NCBI GenBank assembly: GCA_016710745.1
Contig: JADJVB010000012.1
Location: 434,001 to 498,000 of the forward strand
Length of the DNA stretch: 64,000 nt
Direction of reading: 5' to 3'
Source: Chitinophagaceae bacterium
GTDB taxonomy: Bacteria; Bacteroidota; Bacteroidia; Chitinophagales; Chitinophagaceae
This document shows positions 34,644 through 44,660 of the stretch, piece by piece (position 1 is the first letter of the stretch; every line of letters starts with the position of its first letter). Below the pieces are notes generated by a model that was not told where the DNA came from, did no database searches, and saw only the letters and a program-made list of their open reading frames with translations. The translations under genes were made by a program, and so were the position numbers.

Positions 34644-37406
34644 ATGTACAAGCTTTCGGCTGTTTTATTGATCACGGTATTGCTGCATGCCGAAACACGG
34701 GCTCAAAGCTCAACTATTTCGGGCCAGGTTCAGGATACGGCTGCCAATAAAGGCATTCACAATGCTGTTGTTGCCCTGCTCACGGCCAAAGATTCTTTTT
34801 TATATAAATTCACAAGAACGGATATGACTGGGAATTACCAGTTCAGGGATCTGAAAGCCGGTGATTATATAATGATTACTACACACCCTTATTTTGCTGA
34901 TGTGATACAGGCGGTGGAGTTAAAAAACACCAATACGGTAATTCCAAAGATTGAACTGACCTCTAAAAGTAAATTGCTGGCAGAAGTGATTATCAAAAGC
35001 GGCAGCCCGATTAAAATAAAAGGTGATACCACTATTTATACAGCAGATAGTTTTAACGTTAGAGCTGGTGCCAACGTAGAGGAACTGCTTAAAAAACTAC
35101 CGGGTATTCAGGTAGACAAGGATGGCAAGATAACGGCCATGGGTGAACAGGTTAAAAAAGTGTTGGTTGATGGAGAAGAGTTTTTTGGCGACGACCCCGG
35201 CATTGCCACGAAAAATTTACGTGCCGATATTGTGAAAGAAGTAGAAGTGTATGATAAAAAAAGTGACCAGGCGGCTTTTACCGGAATTGATGACGGCGTA
35301 AAAGATAAAACGATCAACCTGAAACTGAAAGACAATGCCAAGAAAGGATATTTTGGCAAGGCGGAAGCGGGAACTGATTTTAATAATTACTATAACAACA
35401 GCGTGATGGCCAATGCCTTCAAGGGCAAACGGAAATTGGCAGCATATGGAATCATGAGTAATACCGGTAAAACCAATTTAGATTGGAGCGATAATCAGAA
35501 TTATGGCGGCGACAATAATACAATGGTAGAAATGGATGGTGGTGGCATCATGATCACCAACGAGGGAGATGGCGATAGTTACAGCAATGGCCGGGGCGGT
35601 ATTCCACAAAACTGGAATGGTGGATTTCATTACAGCAATAAATTTAACGGGGGCAAACAATCCCTCAATAGTGGCTATAAAATAACAAAGGTCAACAGCC
35701 CGAATGGTGAAACTAATTATACCACAAATTTTACCGGTGATTCCTCCTTTAATTCTAAAAGTGTTACCGATGGCTTCACGTCTAAATTAAAACAAAGCCT
35801 TAACCTCACATTTGAAACAAATATCGATTCGGCAAACTCCCTAAAGTTTACAGCACGTGGAAATCTCAATAATACGAAAGCAAATAGTAACTATACCCAA
35901 CAATCGATCAGCGACAAATTCCTGTTGATCAATGATATTGACAGGCGAACCAGCAGTGAAACCGATAACGCATCGGTAAACAGTAACCTGCTGTGGAAAC
36001 ACAAATTCAAAAAGACGGCCCGAACGTTTACGGCTAATCTCGGTTACAATTTTTCTGATTCAAAAAATGAAAGTTTCCTGTATTCGAAGAACGATTATTA
36101 CCAGGCTGGTACCCCCGACAGGAATGATACTACCAACCAGAAAAACAATAAGGACAATCAAACCAATTCTGTAGCTGCCAATGTCACGTATACAGAGCCG
36201 TTGAGCAAAGAACTTTTCCTGTCTTTTACCTATGCCTTCAGCCTGTCTGTTAATACCAACGAGCGGGTTACTTATGAGCGGGATGTAAACGCGAACTACA
36301 ATAAAAAGATTGATTCATTAAGCAATTCCTTTCGGTTCAAACAAACCAATAATAAACGCGGCGTAAGTTTACGGCTGGTTAAAAAGAAATACAATATCAA
36401 TATCGGAACGGCTGTTTCCATCAGTCATTTTGAACAAGATAACCGAACGGATAACACAACACGCAAATACAACTTTACCAATTTTTTCCCCACAGCGTCT
36501 GTGTATGTTAAGTTGCCCGGTTATGCCGGCATCCGTTTTAATTATAACGGAAGCACGAAAGCGCCCACTTTAGATCAGCTTCAACCCATTATTGATAATA
36601 CCGATCCATTGAATCAATATATTGGCAATCCTGATCTGAAGCAGTCCTTTACACATTCGTTCAACCTGAATTACAATTTTTATAATGTTTTGCAGGAGAG
36701 AGGTCTTTGGGCAGGTATTTACGGTAACCTTATGCAAAATGCATTTGTGAGCGAAAGAACGCTTGACAATTTTGCCAAGTCGACCTATAAAACGGTTAAT
36801 GCCAATGGCAATTATAATTTTGGCCTGTATTCCAGCTATAATTTTAAGCTTAAGAAACCCAATATCCGGCTCAATTTTGGTCCCAATGCCAATATTTCCC
36901 GAAATGTTTCATTCCTGAATAACCAAAAAGCCGTCAATAGCAGTTCCAATTATGGTTTACGATTGGGTATCAGCAAGGAAAAAGAGAAGAAATATGAAAT
37001 ATCCATCAATCCCGAGATCAGCCGGGTGATTACTAACAACTCTATTAACAGTCAGGCGTCTGCCAGTTATTGGCAAGGTAGCGTAAACGCAGATGTTAAA
37101 GTTACCCTGCCCTTTAAGTTCCGGATAGAGACCGATGTTAATTTTACCGCCACGGAAGTTGACCCCCTTTTTCCTGCAAAAAATAAATTCACCATATGGA
37201 ACGCAGCCCTGAAACGTAATATTTTCAAAGAAGTACTGGAAGCGTCCGTTTCGGTAAATGATATATTAAATGAAAGGCGCGGATACGACCGCACATTTAA
37301 CGAATATCGATATTCCGAAACCTATTACAACACACTCAGGCGCTATTGGATGCTTACCCTGACCTGGAATTTTTCGAAGAACGGAAAACCGGCCAACGGA
37401 TTTTAA
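34644..37406 (+). CDS. Outer-membrane beta-barrel protein with carboxypeptidase-like N-domain
   Basis: With the ATG at 34644 the protein has 920 residues. After a signal peptide (MYKLSAVLLITVLLHAETRA) comes a CarboxypepD_reg-like domain (about 23-110), a plug-like region with LKKLPGIQVDKDGKI and KKVLVDGEEFFGDD, and a long beta-rich barrel (about 250-920) of the OMP_b-brl_3 type related to TonB-dependent receptors. I see no clear TonB box. The substrate is unknown. It is followed after 15 bases by a GLPGLI gene, a common Bacteroidota pair. Confidence 0.87.
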   Translation: MYKLSAVLLITVLLHAETRAQSSTISGQVQDTAANKGIHNAVVALLTAKDSFLYKFTRTDMTGNYQFRDLKAGDYIMITTHPYFADVIQAVELKNTNTVIPKIELTSKSKLLAEVIIKSGSPIKIKGDTTIYTADSFNVRAGANVEELLKKLPGIQVDKDGKITAMGEQVKKVLVDGEEFFGDDPGIATKNLRADIVKEVEVYDKKSDQAAFTGIDDGVKDKTINLKLKDNAKKGYFGKAEAGTDFNNYYNNSVMANAFKGKRKLAAYGIMSNTGKTNLDWSDNQNYGGDNNTMVEMDGGGIMITNEGDGDSYSNGRGGIPQNWNGGFHYSNKFNGGKQSLNSGYKITKVNSPNGETNYTTNFTGDSSFNSKSVTDGFTSKLKQSLNLTFETNIDSANSLKFTARGNLNNTKANSNYTQQSISDKFLLINDIDRRTSSETDNASVNSNLLWKHKFKKTARTFTANLGYNFSDSKNESFLYSKNDYYQAGTPDRNDTTNQKNNKDNQTNSVAANVTYTEPLSKELFLSFTYAFSLSVNTNERVTYERDVNANYNKKIDSLSNSFRFKQTNNKRGVSLRLVKKKYNINIGTAVSISHFEQDNRTDNTTRKYNFTNFFPTASVYVKLPGYAGIRFNYNGSTKAPTLDQLQPIIDNTDPLNQYIGNPDLKQSFTHSFNLNYNFYNVLQERGLWAGIYGNLMQNAFVSERTLDNFAKSTYKTVNANGNYNFGLYSSYNFKLKKPNIRLNFGPNANISRNVSFLNNQKAVNSSSNYGLRLGISKEKEKKYEISINPEISRVITNNSINSQASASYWQGSVNADVKVTLPFKFRIETDVNFTATEVDPLFPAKNKFTIWNAALKRNIFKEVLEASVSVNDILNERRGYDRTFNEYRYSETYYNTLRRYWMLTLTWNFSKNGKPANGF

Positions 37407-37421
37407 TAACTCAATAAATAA

Positions 37422-38150
37422 ATGATGAAATATATTTTTATGATAGCCTTTTCCTTTTCTGCGAAAACTTTGATCGCCCAGATTTTTATTGATAAAGGTA
37501 TGATAGAATATACGGTAGTCGTTAATAATCATAAAGCCATGGGCGAAGGCAGCTGGGCCGATATGTTTAAAGACAGGATCCCGAAGTTAACAACCAGTTA
37601 TTACCAGCTCACCTTTGATACCGACAAAAGTATTTATTTATTTAACCGCAAGGATGATAAAACAAAATCTCCTTTTATGAATGACAATGGCGAAGAAAGT
37701 GTTTGGTACAATGATTACCGTAAGGAAAGTTTTGTTCAGCAAAAACCCATTTTTGGTAATACTTATTTATTGGAGGACAGCCTGTTGCATATCGATTGGA
37801 AAATGACCAATGAAAGTCGTATGATTGCCGGTTTTAACTGTAGAAAAGCAGTTGGTATTTTATTCGACAGTGTATACGTTTTTGCTTTTTATACCGATGA
37901 GATTACCGTCAGCGGCGGCCCGATGGGCCTGCATGGTTTACCGGGTATGATCATGGGCATAACGATCCCAAGGATGTTCAGCAGTTGGGTGGCTAACAAA
38001 GTTGAGGTAAACGGCGTTAGTTACAATAAAATAGCTGCGCCCGCAAAGGGCAAAAAGAAAAAGCCGGAAGAACTCAAAAGCACCATTATTGAATCTACAA
38101 AGGACTGGGGAAGCTATGGGCAACAGGCCGTTTGGAACATGTTATTATAG
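37422..38150 (+). CDS. GLPGLI family exported protein
   Basis: A 242-residue protein with a signal peptide (MMKYIFMIAFSFSAKTLIAQ). The family motif appears as GPMGLHGLPGMIMGI (about 166-180). GLPGLI proteins are found only near outer-membrane barrel genes in Bacteroidota and are presumed to work with them, but no activity is known. A Lys-rich stretch (AKGKKKKPEE) lies near the C-terminus. The stop lies only six bases from the stop of the converging glgC gene, with no terminator visible between them. Confidence 0.87.
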   Translation: MMKYIFMIAFSFSAKTLIAQIFIDKGMIEYTVVVNNHKAMGEGSWADMFKDRIPKLTTSYYQLTFDTDKSIYLFNRKDDKTKSPFMNDNGEESVWYNDYRKESFVQQKPIFGNTYLLEDSLLHIDWKMTNESRMIAGFNCRKAVGILFDSVYVFAFYTDEITVSGGPMGLHGLPGMIMGITIPRMFSSWVANKVEVNGVSYNKIAAPAKGKKKKPEELKSTIIESTKDWGSYGQQAVWNMLL

Positions 38151-38156
38151 CGCAGT

Positions 38157-39434
38157 CTAAATTATAAATCCATCCGGTATAATTGCTCTTTTCTTTAAAA
38201 CCACGATACCATCTTTTACCGCATAAAGGGCATGGTCACTATCGGTTAAATGTGCACCACCTTTTATTATCACATTATTGCCTATACGGCAGTCTTTGTC
38301 TACTATGGCATTTTCAATGATACAGTTTTCGCCGATGCCCAGTTTAGGGATCCCTTTTTCGAGCGAATTCTTCATCTCCAGGATCGTTTCGTAATAATCG
38401 CTGCCCATCACGTATGAATTGATGATTTCGGTGCCTTTCCCGATCCTGATTCTGATCCCGATCACACTATTTGTAATTTTTGAGGCATCAATGATCGATC
38501 CTTCGGCTAAAATACTACTGGTAATATGTGTATCGCCAATTTTCATCGGCGGTAACATGCGGGCCCGGCTATAAATAGCTTTCGTATTGTCGAAGAGATT
38601 AAAATGTGGCACTTCCAGTGTTAAAGCGAGATTAGCCTCATAAAACGAATATATATTTCCAATGTCGGTCCAGTAACCATCGTATTGAAAGCTTACCACT
38701 TTTTGTTTTAAAATAGAATCAGGAATGATCTCTTTACCAAAATCGGTAGCATCTTTTTTATCTTCCAAAAGTTGCTTGAATAAAAAATCACGGTTAAATA
38801 TATAAATACCCATGGATGCCAGGTATTTGCGGCCCTGTGCCTTCATTGTTTCGCCTGTTTCACTCTCCCATTGCGGCAACAAATCCTTTGCCGGTTTTTC
38901 AATAAATGAAGTGATATAATTTTCGCTATCCGATTTTAAAATACCGAATTCCGGTGCTTCGCGGTCGCCTACCGGTATCGTAGCAATGGAAATGTCGGCA
39001 CCCTTGGCGATATGGTTTTCAAACATCTCCCTGAAATCCATCTGATACAACTGATCGCCGCTTAAAATAAGTACATAGTCGAAATCATTGTTTTTGATAT
39101 GCTTCAGCGATTGCCTCACGGCATCGGCAGTTCCCTGGAACCAGCCTAAACTATCGGGTGTTTGCTCGGCCGCCAAAATATCAACAAAGCCGCTGCTGAA
39201 ATTGCTGAACTGGTAAGCATTTTTTATGTGCTTGTTTAACGAAGCTGAATTGTACTGGGTTAATACAAACATCCTGTTGATGTTGGAATTGATACAGTTC
39301 GAAATCGGGATGTCAACCAGCCGGTATTTGCCCCCGATGGGCACCGCAGGCTTACTTCTGGTTGATGTTAACGGGTACAAACGGCTTCCGGCGCCTCCAC
39401 CTAAAATTACGGCTACTACAGACGTACTGATCAT
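38157..39434 (-). CDS. glgC: Glucose-1-phosphate adenylyltransferase
   Basis: GlgC makes ADP-glucose from glucose-1-phosphate and ATP, the committed and usually allosterically controlled step of glycogen synthesis. The 425-residue protein has the nucleotidyl-transferase motif LGGGAGSRLYPLT near the N-terminus, KPAVPIGGKYRLVDIPISN, and a C-terminal left-handed beta-helix with GENCIIENAIVDKDCRIG. It is 5 bases downstream of glgA, so the two form an operon in the order glgA-glgC. Confidence 0.96.
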   Translation of the reverse strand: MISTSVVAVILGGGAGSRLYPLTSTRSKPAVPIGGKYRLVDIPISNCINSNINRMFVLTQYNSASLNKHIKNAYQFSNFSSGFVDILAAEQTPDSLGWFQGTADAVRQSLKHIKNNDFDYVLILSGDQLYQMDFREMFENHIAKGADISIATIPVGDREAPEFGILKSDSENYITSFIEKPAKDLLPQWESETGETMKAQGRKYLASMGIYIFNRDFLFKQLLEDKKDATDFGKEIIPDSILKQKVVSFQYDGYWTDIGNIYSFYEANLALTLEVPHFNLFDNTKAIYSRARMLPPMKIGDTHITSSILAEGSIIDASKITNSVIGIRIRIGKGTEIINSYVMGSDYYETILEMKNSLEKGIPKLGIGENCIIENAIVDKDCRIGNNVIIKGGAHLTDSDHALYAVKDGIVVLKKRAIIPDGFII

Positions 39435-39439
39435 GATTC

Positions 39440-40888
39440 TTATTTAATTTGAATGGATGAATACAAGTTAATATATTTTTCTGCACTTTTTTCCCAGCTG
39501 TTGTCAATTTGCATGATTTGTTTCCTTATCTCGGCCATTTTATCTTTGTCATCATACAATTCAACCGCCCGATGTATCGAATACGTGATATCCCAAACGC
39601 TGGCATAATTGAACCGAAGCCCCAATCCTTGTCCCGGCAATGCATTCAGGCTATCCTCCGGTTCGCCGAAATCTACCACGGTGTCTTTTAAACCACCCGT
39701 ACTCCGCACGATGGGTATGGTGCCATAACGCAGTGCGTACATTTGGTTAAGGCCACAGGGTTCTACCCGGCTGGGCATTAATATAAAATCGGCACCGGCA
39801 TACATTTGGTGCGACAGTTTCTCGTTATACCCGATTTTGGAATTATAATACCCGGCATAGCTGCCGGTTAAATAGGAAAGCTGATCCTCTACCCTTTTAT
39901 CACCGCTTCCCAATATCAGAAAATTCATTTTGTTACCCAGCTGGCTGATTGAATCGGCAATGGCCTGTGGCAACAGGTCAGCCGCTTTTTCGGCAACCAA
40001 CCGACCAATAAAAACAAATAAGGGTAACTTTTCATCCAGATTAAAATCCTTACAAAGTTTTTTCTTATTCAATTGTTTTCCCGCTGCAGCATCAGGTAGA
40101 GAATAATTATCCAGAATATAAGTATCAGTAGCCGGGTTCCAAACCACATTATCTATTCCATTTAAAATACCGCTGCACTTAAACTTTTCCTGCACAAACA
40201 ATTGTTCCAGGCCGTTGGCACTGGTCATTAGCTCTTCCATATAACTCGGGCTAACTGTAGTAACCCGGTCGGCACATTTTACTGCGCAGGCCAACGGATT
40301 GATCGTGTTGTCCCAATCCAGCAAACCCCATTGCCAGGAATCCCAGTCGGGGATATAATTGCTTTTGTCCCAGCTCATCCAGCCCTGGTACTGGGCGTTG
40401 TGAATGGTAAGAACGGTGGGCACTTCAGCAAGGTGGCGATAGGCAAAACAATTCCGCATCATAAACGGGATAAGGCCTGCATGGTGGTCATGCACATGAA
40501 CCGCATCGGGCCGATGCTCCCAATGTGAGAGCCAATCCACTACCGCAATCTGAAAAGCGGTGAAGCGTTCTGTATCGTCATCGTAGCTATAGATGTTTTC
40601 GCGGTCGAGTAATCCGTAGATATCAACACAGAACAGATCATAATCGAGTTTATTGGTCTTTTCTTTTATGATGGTATATTCCAGGTGCCTGTCTCCCATC
40701 ATGAATCCTCCTTTATGTTCTACCGACCAAACATTCTCTAACAAAAATTTAGTTCGATGCATGGGTATAACAACTTTGGCAATGTGCCCGAGTTGTTGCT
40801 GGTATTTTGGCAAAGTACCCACCACGTCAGCCAATCCACCGGCTTTTGCGTAGGGGTAACATTCTGCACTAACGTGTACTATTTCCAT
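39440..40888 (-). CDS. glgA: Glycogen synthase
   Basis: GlgA extends alpha-1,4-glucan from ADP-glucose. The 482-residue GT5 protein shows the ADP-glucose site KAGGLADV (about 16-23), TIHNAQYQG, FIGRLVAEK and the C-terminal EPCGLNQMYALRYGTIPIVR with RSTGGLKDTV. Start ATG at 40888 is standard. It heads the glgA-glgC operon and is divergent from the sugar permease gene. Confidence 0.96.
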   Translation of the reverse strand: MEIVHVSAECYPYAKAGGLADVVGTLPKYQQQLGHIAKVVIPMHRTKFLLENVWSVEHKGGFMMGDRHLEYTIIKEKTNKLDYDLFCVDIYGLLDRENIYSYDDDTERFTAFQIAVVDWLSHWEHRPDAVHVHDHHAGLIPFMMRNCFAYRHLAEVPTVLTIHNAQYQGWMSWDKSNYIPDWDSWQWGLLDWDNTINPLACAVKCADRVTTVSPSYMEELMTSANGLEQLFVQEKFKCSGILNGIDNVVWNPATDTYILDNYSLPDAAAGKQLNKKKLCKDFNLDEKLPLFVFIGRLVAEKAADLLPQAIADSISQLGNKMNFLILGSGDKRVEDQLSYLTGSYAGYYNSKIGYNEKLSHQMYAGADFILMPSRVEPCGLNQMYALRYGTIPIVRSTGGLKDTVVDFGEPEDSLNALPGQGLGLRFNYASVWDITYSIHRAVELYDDKDKMAEIRKQIMQIDNSWEKSAEKYINLYSSIQIK

Positions 40889-41002
40889 TAATTTCTTTTA
40901 ACGGTTTCAATTTACCAATCATTTACGTGTAAACCAATTTGTTAATAATATTTTTCATAATGATTTAAATATTCTATTTTGGGGCACATTAAAATTGAAG
41001 AT

Positions 41003-42697
41003 ATGCCAACTGAACAACATGATCTGAGGGCTGCAGCAGAAAGCCAGGGATTAAAAGAAACAAATTACGGGGCCCTGGGTACGTTAGTAACCGTGTTTTT
41101 TTTCTGGGGCTTTATAGCCGCCGGTAACAGTGTATTTATTCCATTTTGCAAACATTATTTTCACCTCGATCAGTTTCAAAGCCAGCTTATTGATTTTGCG
41201 TTTTACACGGCATATTATGTAGGAGCTTTGGCGCTGTTTGCCTATGGGGCATTTGGCGGAAAAGACCTGGTAGGTAAATGGGGTTATAAAAAAAGTATCG
41301 TGTATGGCCTTTTGTTTTCGGCTTTAGGAGCCGCTGCCATGATCATTGCAGTTAATGCAAATACATTCACCGGCATGTTGGTTGGCTTGTTTATTGTGGC
41401 ACTTGGCTTTTCGCTCCAGCAAACAGCAGCTCAGCCTTTTGCCATTTCGTTAGGCGATCCGGCTACGGGTACCAGCCGGGTAAACCTGGGCGGCGGTATC
41501 AATTCATTTGGAACAACCATTGGACCCATCGTAGTTGCTTTTGCTTTGTTTGGAACTACCGCAGCGGTAACTGATCAACAAATTGCTGCATTGAGTTTAA
41601 ACAAGGTTATTATACTATATACTTGTGTTGGAGCCTTGTTTGTAGGTGCTGCCGCCTTGTTTTACTTTTCAAAAAAAGTGCCTTCGGGTATTTCACTAGA
41701 AAAAGTGGAAAGTGCACCCAAAGCTTTATATACATTATTAATCATGACCGGGTTACTGATCATCATGTTTGCCCCTGTTTTCAACAGTTATAAAACCGAT
41801 TTAAGCCAGGCAACTGATGCAGAGGTTCATGCAATGAATATGTACCGTATGAAATGGTTGCTGGGTGCTTTGGCTGTTGTTATTGTTGGATTGCTGTTTG
41901 CCAACCTGAGTGCCAAAAAGAAGAGTACAGGATGGGGCGCCATGCAATACCCCCAATTGGTACTGGGTATGATTGCCATTTTTGTTTATGTTGGCGTTGA
42001 AGTAGCCATCGGCAGTAATTTAAGCGAATTATTAAAACAGGATGCATTTGGAGGTTTGTCTTCTTCCGAAGCTGCTAAATACATCTCGATGTACTGGGGC
42101 AGTTTAATGATAGGCCGTTGGGCAGGCGCTGTGAGCGCTTTTAAACTGTCTGACAAAACAAAATTATTATTACAGATCATTGTTCCGTTGATTGCATTTG
42201 CTGTAATTATCGGGTTAAATACGGTTGCCCAATATAATATGCAGCCCTTATATTATTATGTTATTTGCGTGGCCATTCAGATTATTGCATTTTATTTCAG
42301 CAAAGATAAACCGGCCCGTACATTGTTGATTTTTGGTGTATTGGGTGTATTGGCAATGATTATTGGCACACAAACCACGGGCATGGTTTCTATTTATGCC
42401 TTTTTAAGCGGCGGCTTGTTTTGTTCCATTATGTGGCCATGTATATTCTCGCTATCCATTGCCGGTCTTGGAAAATATACTACAGAAGGCTCAGCTTTTT
42501 TGATCATGATGATCTTAGGTGGTGGTATAATTCCGCCCATTCAGGGTAAGCTGGCCGATATCATCGGCATACATCAATCCTATTGGGTGCCTGTAATTTG
42601 CTTTGCCTACCTTGCCTTTTTTGCCTTTGCTGTAAAAGGAATTTTGAAAAAACAAGGTATCGACTATGATGCAGCTGTTGAAGGCGGTGGCCATTAA
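41003..42697 (+). CDS. Sugar MFS transporter (FucP/GluP type)
   Basis: With the ATG at 41003 the protein has 564 residues and about twelve membrane helices. The first helix region reads FFFWGFIAAGNSVFIPFCK, typical of fucose/glucose/galactose permeases that import sugar with protons. The chain is longer than FucP (about 440) because of a loop with an extra amphipathic stretch (about 265-300). A TTG 24 bases upstream is in frame but unlikely. Followed after 26 bases by the ROK kinase gene, so uptake and phosphorylation are probably co-expressed. Confidence 0.87.
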   Translation: MPTEQHDLRAAAESQGLKETNYGALGTLVTVFFFWGFIAAGNSVFIPFCKHYFHLDQFQSQLIDFAFYTAYYVGALALFAYGAFGGKDLVGKWGYKKSIVYGLLFSALGAAAMIIAVNANTFTGMLVGLFIVALGFSLQQTAAQPFAISLGDPATGTSRVNLGGGINSFGTTIGPIVVAFALFGTTAAVTDQQIAALSLNKVIILYTCVGALFVGAAALFYFSKKVPSGISLEKVESAPKALYTLLIMTGLLIIMFAPVFNSYKTDLSQATDAEVHAMNMYRMKWLLGALAVVIVGLLFANLSAKKKSTGWGAMQYPQLVLGMIAIFVYVGVEVAIGSNLSELLKQDAFGGLSSSEAAKYISMYWGSLMIGRWAGAVSAFKLSDKTKLLLQIIVPLIAFAVIIGLNTVAQYNMQPLYYYVICVAIQIIAFYFSKDKPARTLLIFGVLGVLAMIIGTQTTGMVSIYAFLSGGLFCSIMWPCIFSLSIAGLGKYTTEGSAFLIMMILGGGIIPPIQGKLADIIGIHQSYWVPVICFAYLAFFAFAVKGILKKQGIDYDAAVEGGGH

Positions 42698-42723
42698 TAA
42701 GGGAAAAACGACAAGTACACAAT

Positions 42724-43695
42724 ATGGTAAAGCAGAAAAATTATGCGATAGGGATTGATATAGGTGGTACAACAACCAAATTCGGGATCGTTGATCACCG
42801 GGGTGATACGTTGTACCGCGGCGTGATCGCGAGCAACAAATTCGAAAAAATTGAGCCCTACCTCGACGAATTATCCGAAGCACTTTCGCCTGCCATTGAA
42901 GAAGTGGGAGGTATTAATGAGATCAAGGGCATTGGCATTGGCGCCCCCAATGGAAATTATTACAGCGGAACCATTGAATACGCCCCTAATTTAAAATGGA
43001 AAGGTATTGTTCCATTGGCCAAATTGGTAAGTGAAAAATTTAAACTGCCTGCTGCACTCACCAACGATGCCAATGCAGCCGCTGTTGGTGAAATGATGTA
43101 CGGGGCTGCCAAGGGCATGAAAGATTTTATTATGATCACCCTCGGCACCGGGGTGGGCAGCGGTATCGTTGCTAACGGGCACCTGATACTCGGCCACGAT
43201 GGTTTTGCGGGTGAACTGGGCCATACCATCATCGTACCCGGAGGGCGATTGCATTGGAGTACGGGGCATCGTGGCTCACTGGAAGCCTATGCCAGTGCCA
43301 CCGGTGTTGCCAATACGGCGATCGAATTCCTGGAGCAACGGCCAACAGAAAAAAGTTTATTGAGAAATATAGAAAAGGAATACATTGACAGCCGTGTGGT
43401 TTTCGATTGTGCATTAAAAGGGGATGTCATAGCCAAAGACGTGTATGCATTTACCGGAAAGATCCTGGGCGAGGCCCTGGCTAATTTCGTCATGTTTTCT
43501 TCACCCGAGGCCATCATTCTTTTTGGCGGCTTAACGAAAGCAGGCGACCTGATCATGAAACCTACCCGGGAGCATATGGAAAAAAACCTGTTGCCCATTT
43601 TTCAAAACAAAGTAAAACTGATCTTCAGTGAACTTAAAGAAGCTGATGCGGCTATACTGGGTGCCAGCGCACTGGTTTGGGAAATGAAATCCTAA
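42724..43695 (+). CDS. ROK-family sugar kinase lacking the zinc cysteines
   Basis: A 323-residue ROK protein. ATP-binding motif GIDIGGTTTKFGIVD (about 10-24), NDANAAAVGE and LGTGVGSGIV are intact, and the catalytic histidine region GELGHTII is present. The zinc motif that normally follows (CxCGxxGCxE) reads HWSTGHRGSLE, with all three cysteines replaced. Some ROK glucokinases of Bacteroidota are known to be diverged here. Best guess: glucokinase acting on sugar brought in by the preceding permease. Its stop overlaps the lipA stop by four bases. Confidence 0.88.
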   Translation: MVKQKNYAIGIDIGGTTTKFGIVDHRGDTLYRGVIASNKFEKIEPYLDELSEALSPAIEEVGGINEIKGIGIGAPNGNYYSGTIEYAPNLKWKGIVPLAKLVSEKFKLPAALTNDANAAAVGEMMYGAAKGMKDFIMITLGTGVGSGIVANGHLILGHDGFAGELGHTIIVPGGRLHWSTGHRGSLEAYASATGVANTAIEFLEQRPTEKSLLRNIEKEYIDSRVVFDCALKGDVIAKDVYAFTGKILGEALANFVMFSSPEAIILFGGLTKAGDLIMKPTREHMEKNLLPIFQNKVKLIFSELKEADAAILGASALVWEMKS

Positions 43696-44630
43696 GCGTT
43701 TTCTTTTTCCTGCAGCCACTTATTTTTACCGTAGCCGGCTATCACATGTTTTTCGGAGTGGTAAGATGACCTCACGAGGGGGCCGCTCTCTACATAATCC
43801 AGGCCAAGGCTGTACCCTATTTCCCTGAATTCGGCAAACTCATCGGGATGCACAAAACGGGCAACCGGTAAATGCTTTTTTGTTGGTTGTAGGTATTGGC
43901 CAATGGTAACCACATCAACCTGGTTGGCTTTTAAATCTTGTAAGGTCTGGATCACTTCATCCTTTCCTTCACCCAATCCCAGCATAATGCCGCTTTTGGT
44001 GCGCATACCGCCTTCTTTTAATATCCGCAGAGTTTCCAGACTTTGCCTGTACTTTGCCTGGATACGAACCTGGCGGGTTAACCGTTCGGTGGTTTCAATA
44101 TTATGGCTTACTACTTCGGGAGCTGCATCGATGACCCGTTGAATATTTTCGCGGTTTCCTTTAAAATCGGGGATTAGTGTTTCTAAAGTTGTTGCGGGAT
44201 TTAAGGCTTTAATGGCTTTTATGGTATTGTACCAGATGATGCTTCCGCCATCTTTAAGTTCGTCCCGGTCTACCGAGGTGATCACCGCGTGTTTCACTTT
44301 CATCAAATTGATGGCTTCGGCTACCCGTTGAGGTTCGTCCCAATCAACCGGTAAAGGCCGCCCCGTAGCTACGTTACAAAAACCGCAGCTGCGGGTACAA
44401 ATATTGCCCAAAATCATAAACGTAGCCGTTCCCTCACCCCAGCACTCGCCCATATTCGGGCAGTTACCGCTTTCGCAGATCGTATGCAGTTTGTGCGTAT
44501 CTACCAAACCCCGAACGTGGCGATATTCCTCACCAATCGGTAATTTTACCCGCAGCCAATCCGGTTTCTTCAGGCCCGTGGGTTCGGGTGTTTTTTCAAT
44601 AATTCCGTCAATTACGGGTAATTCTATCAT
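43692..44630 (-). CDS. lipA: Lipoyl synthase
   Basis: LipA is a radical-SAM enzyme that inserts two sulfurs into protein-bound octanoate, making the lipoyl arm needed by the pyruvate dehydrogenase complex. The 312-residue protein has the auxiliary cluster C52-x4-C57-x5-C63 (CESGNCPNMGEC), the radical-SAM cluster C78-x3-C82-x2-C85 (CTRSCGFC) and the C-terminal RSSYHSE serine ligand. Length is normal. No lipB neighbour. It is followed by an outer-membrane-type protein after a 30-base gap on the other side. Confidence 0.97.
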   Translation of the reverse strand: MIELPVIDGIIEKTPEPTGLKKPDWLRVKLPIGEEYRHVRGLVDTHKLHTICESGNCPNMGECWGEGTATFMILGNICTRSCGFCNVATGRPLPVDWDEPQRVAEAINLMKVKHAVITSVDRDELKDGGSIIWYNTIKAIKALNPATTLETLIPDFKGNRENIQRVIDAAPEVVSHNIETTERLTRQVRIQAKYRQSLETLRILKEGGMRTKSGIMLGLGEGKDEVIQTLQDLKANQVDVVTIGQYLQPTKKHLPVARFVHPDEFAEFREIGYSLGLDYVESGPLVRSSYHSEKHVIAGYGKNKWLQEKENA

Positions 44631-44660
44631 GCATGGAAATTCTGAATTAATAAAATGGCT

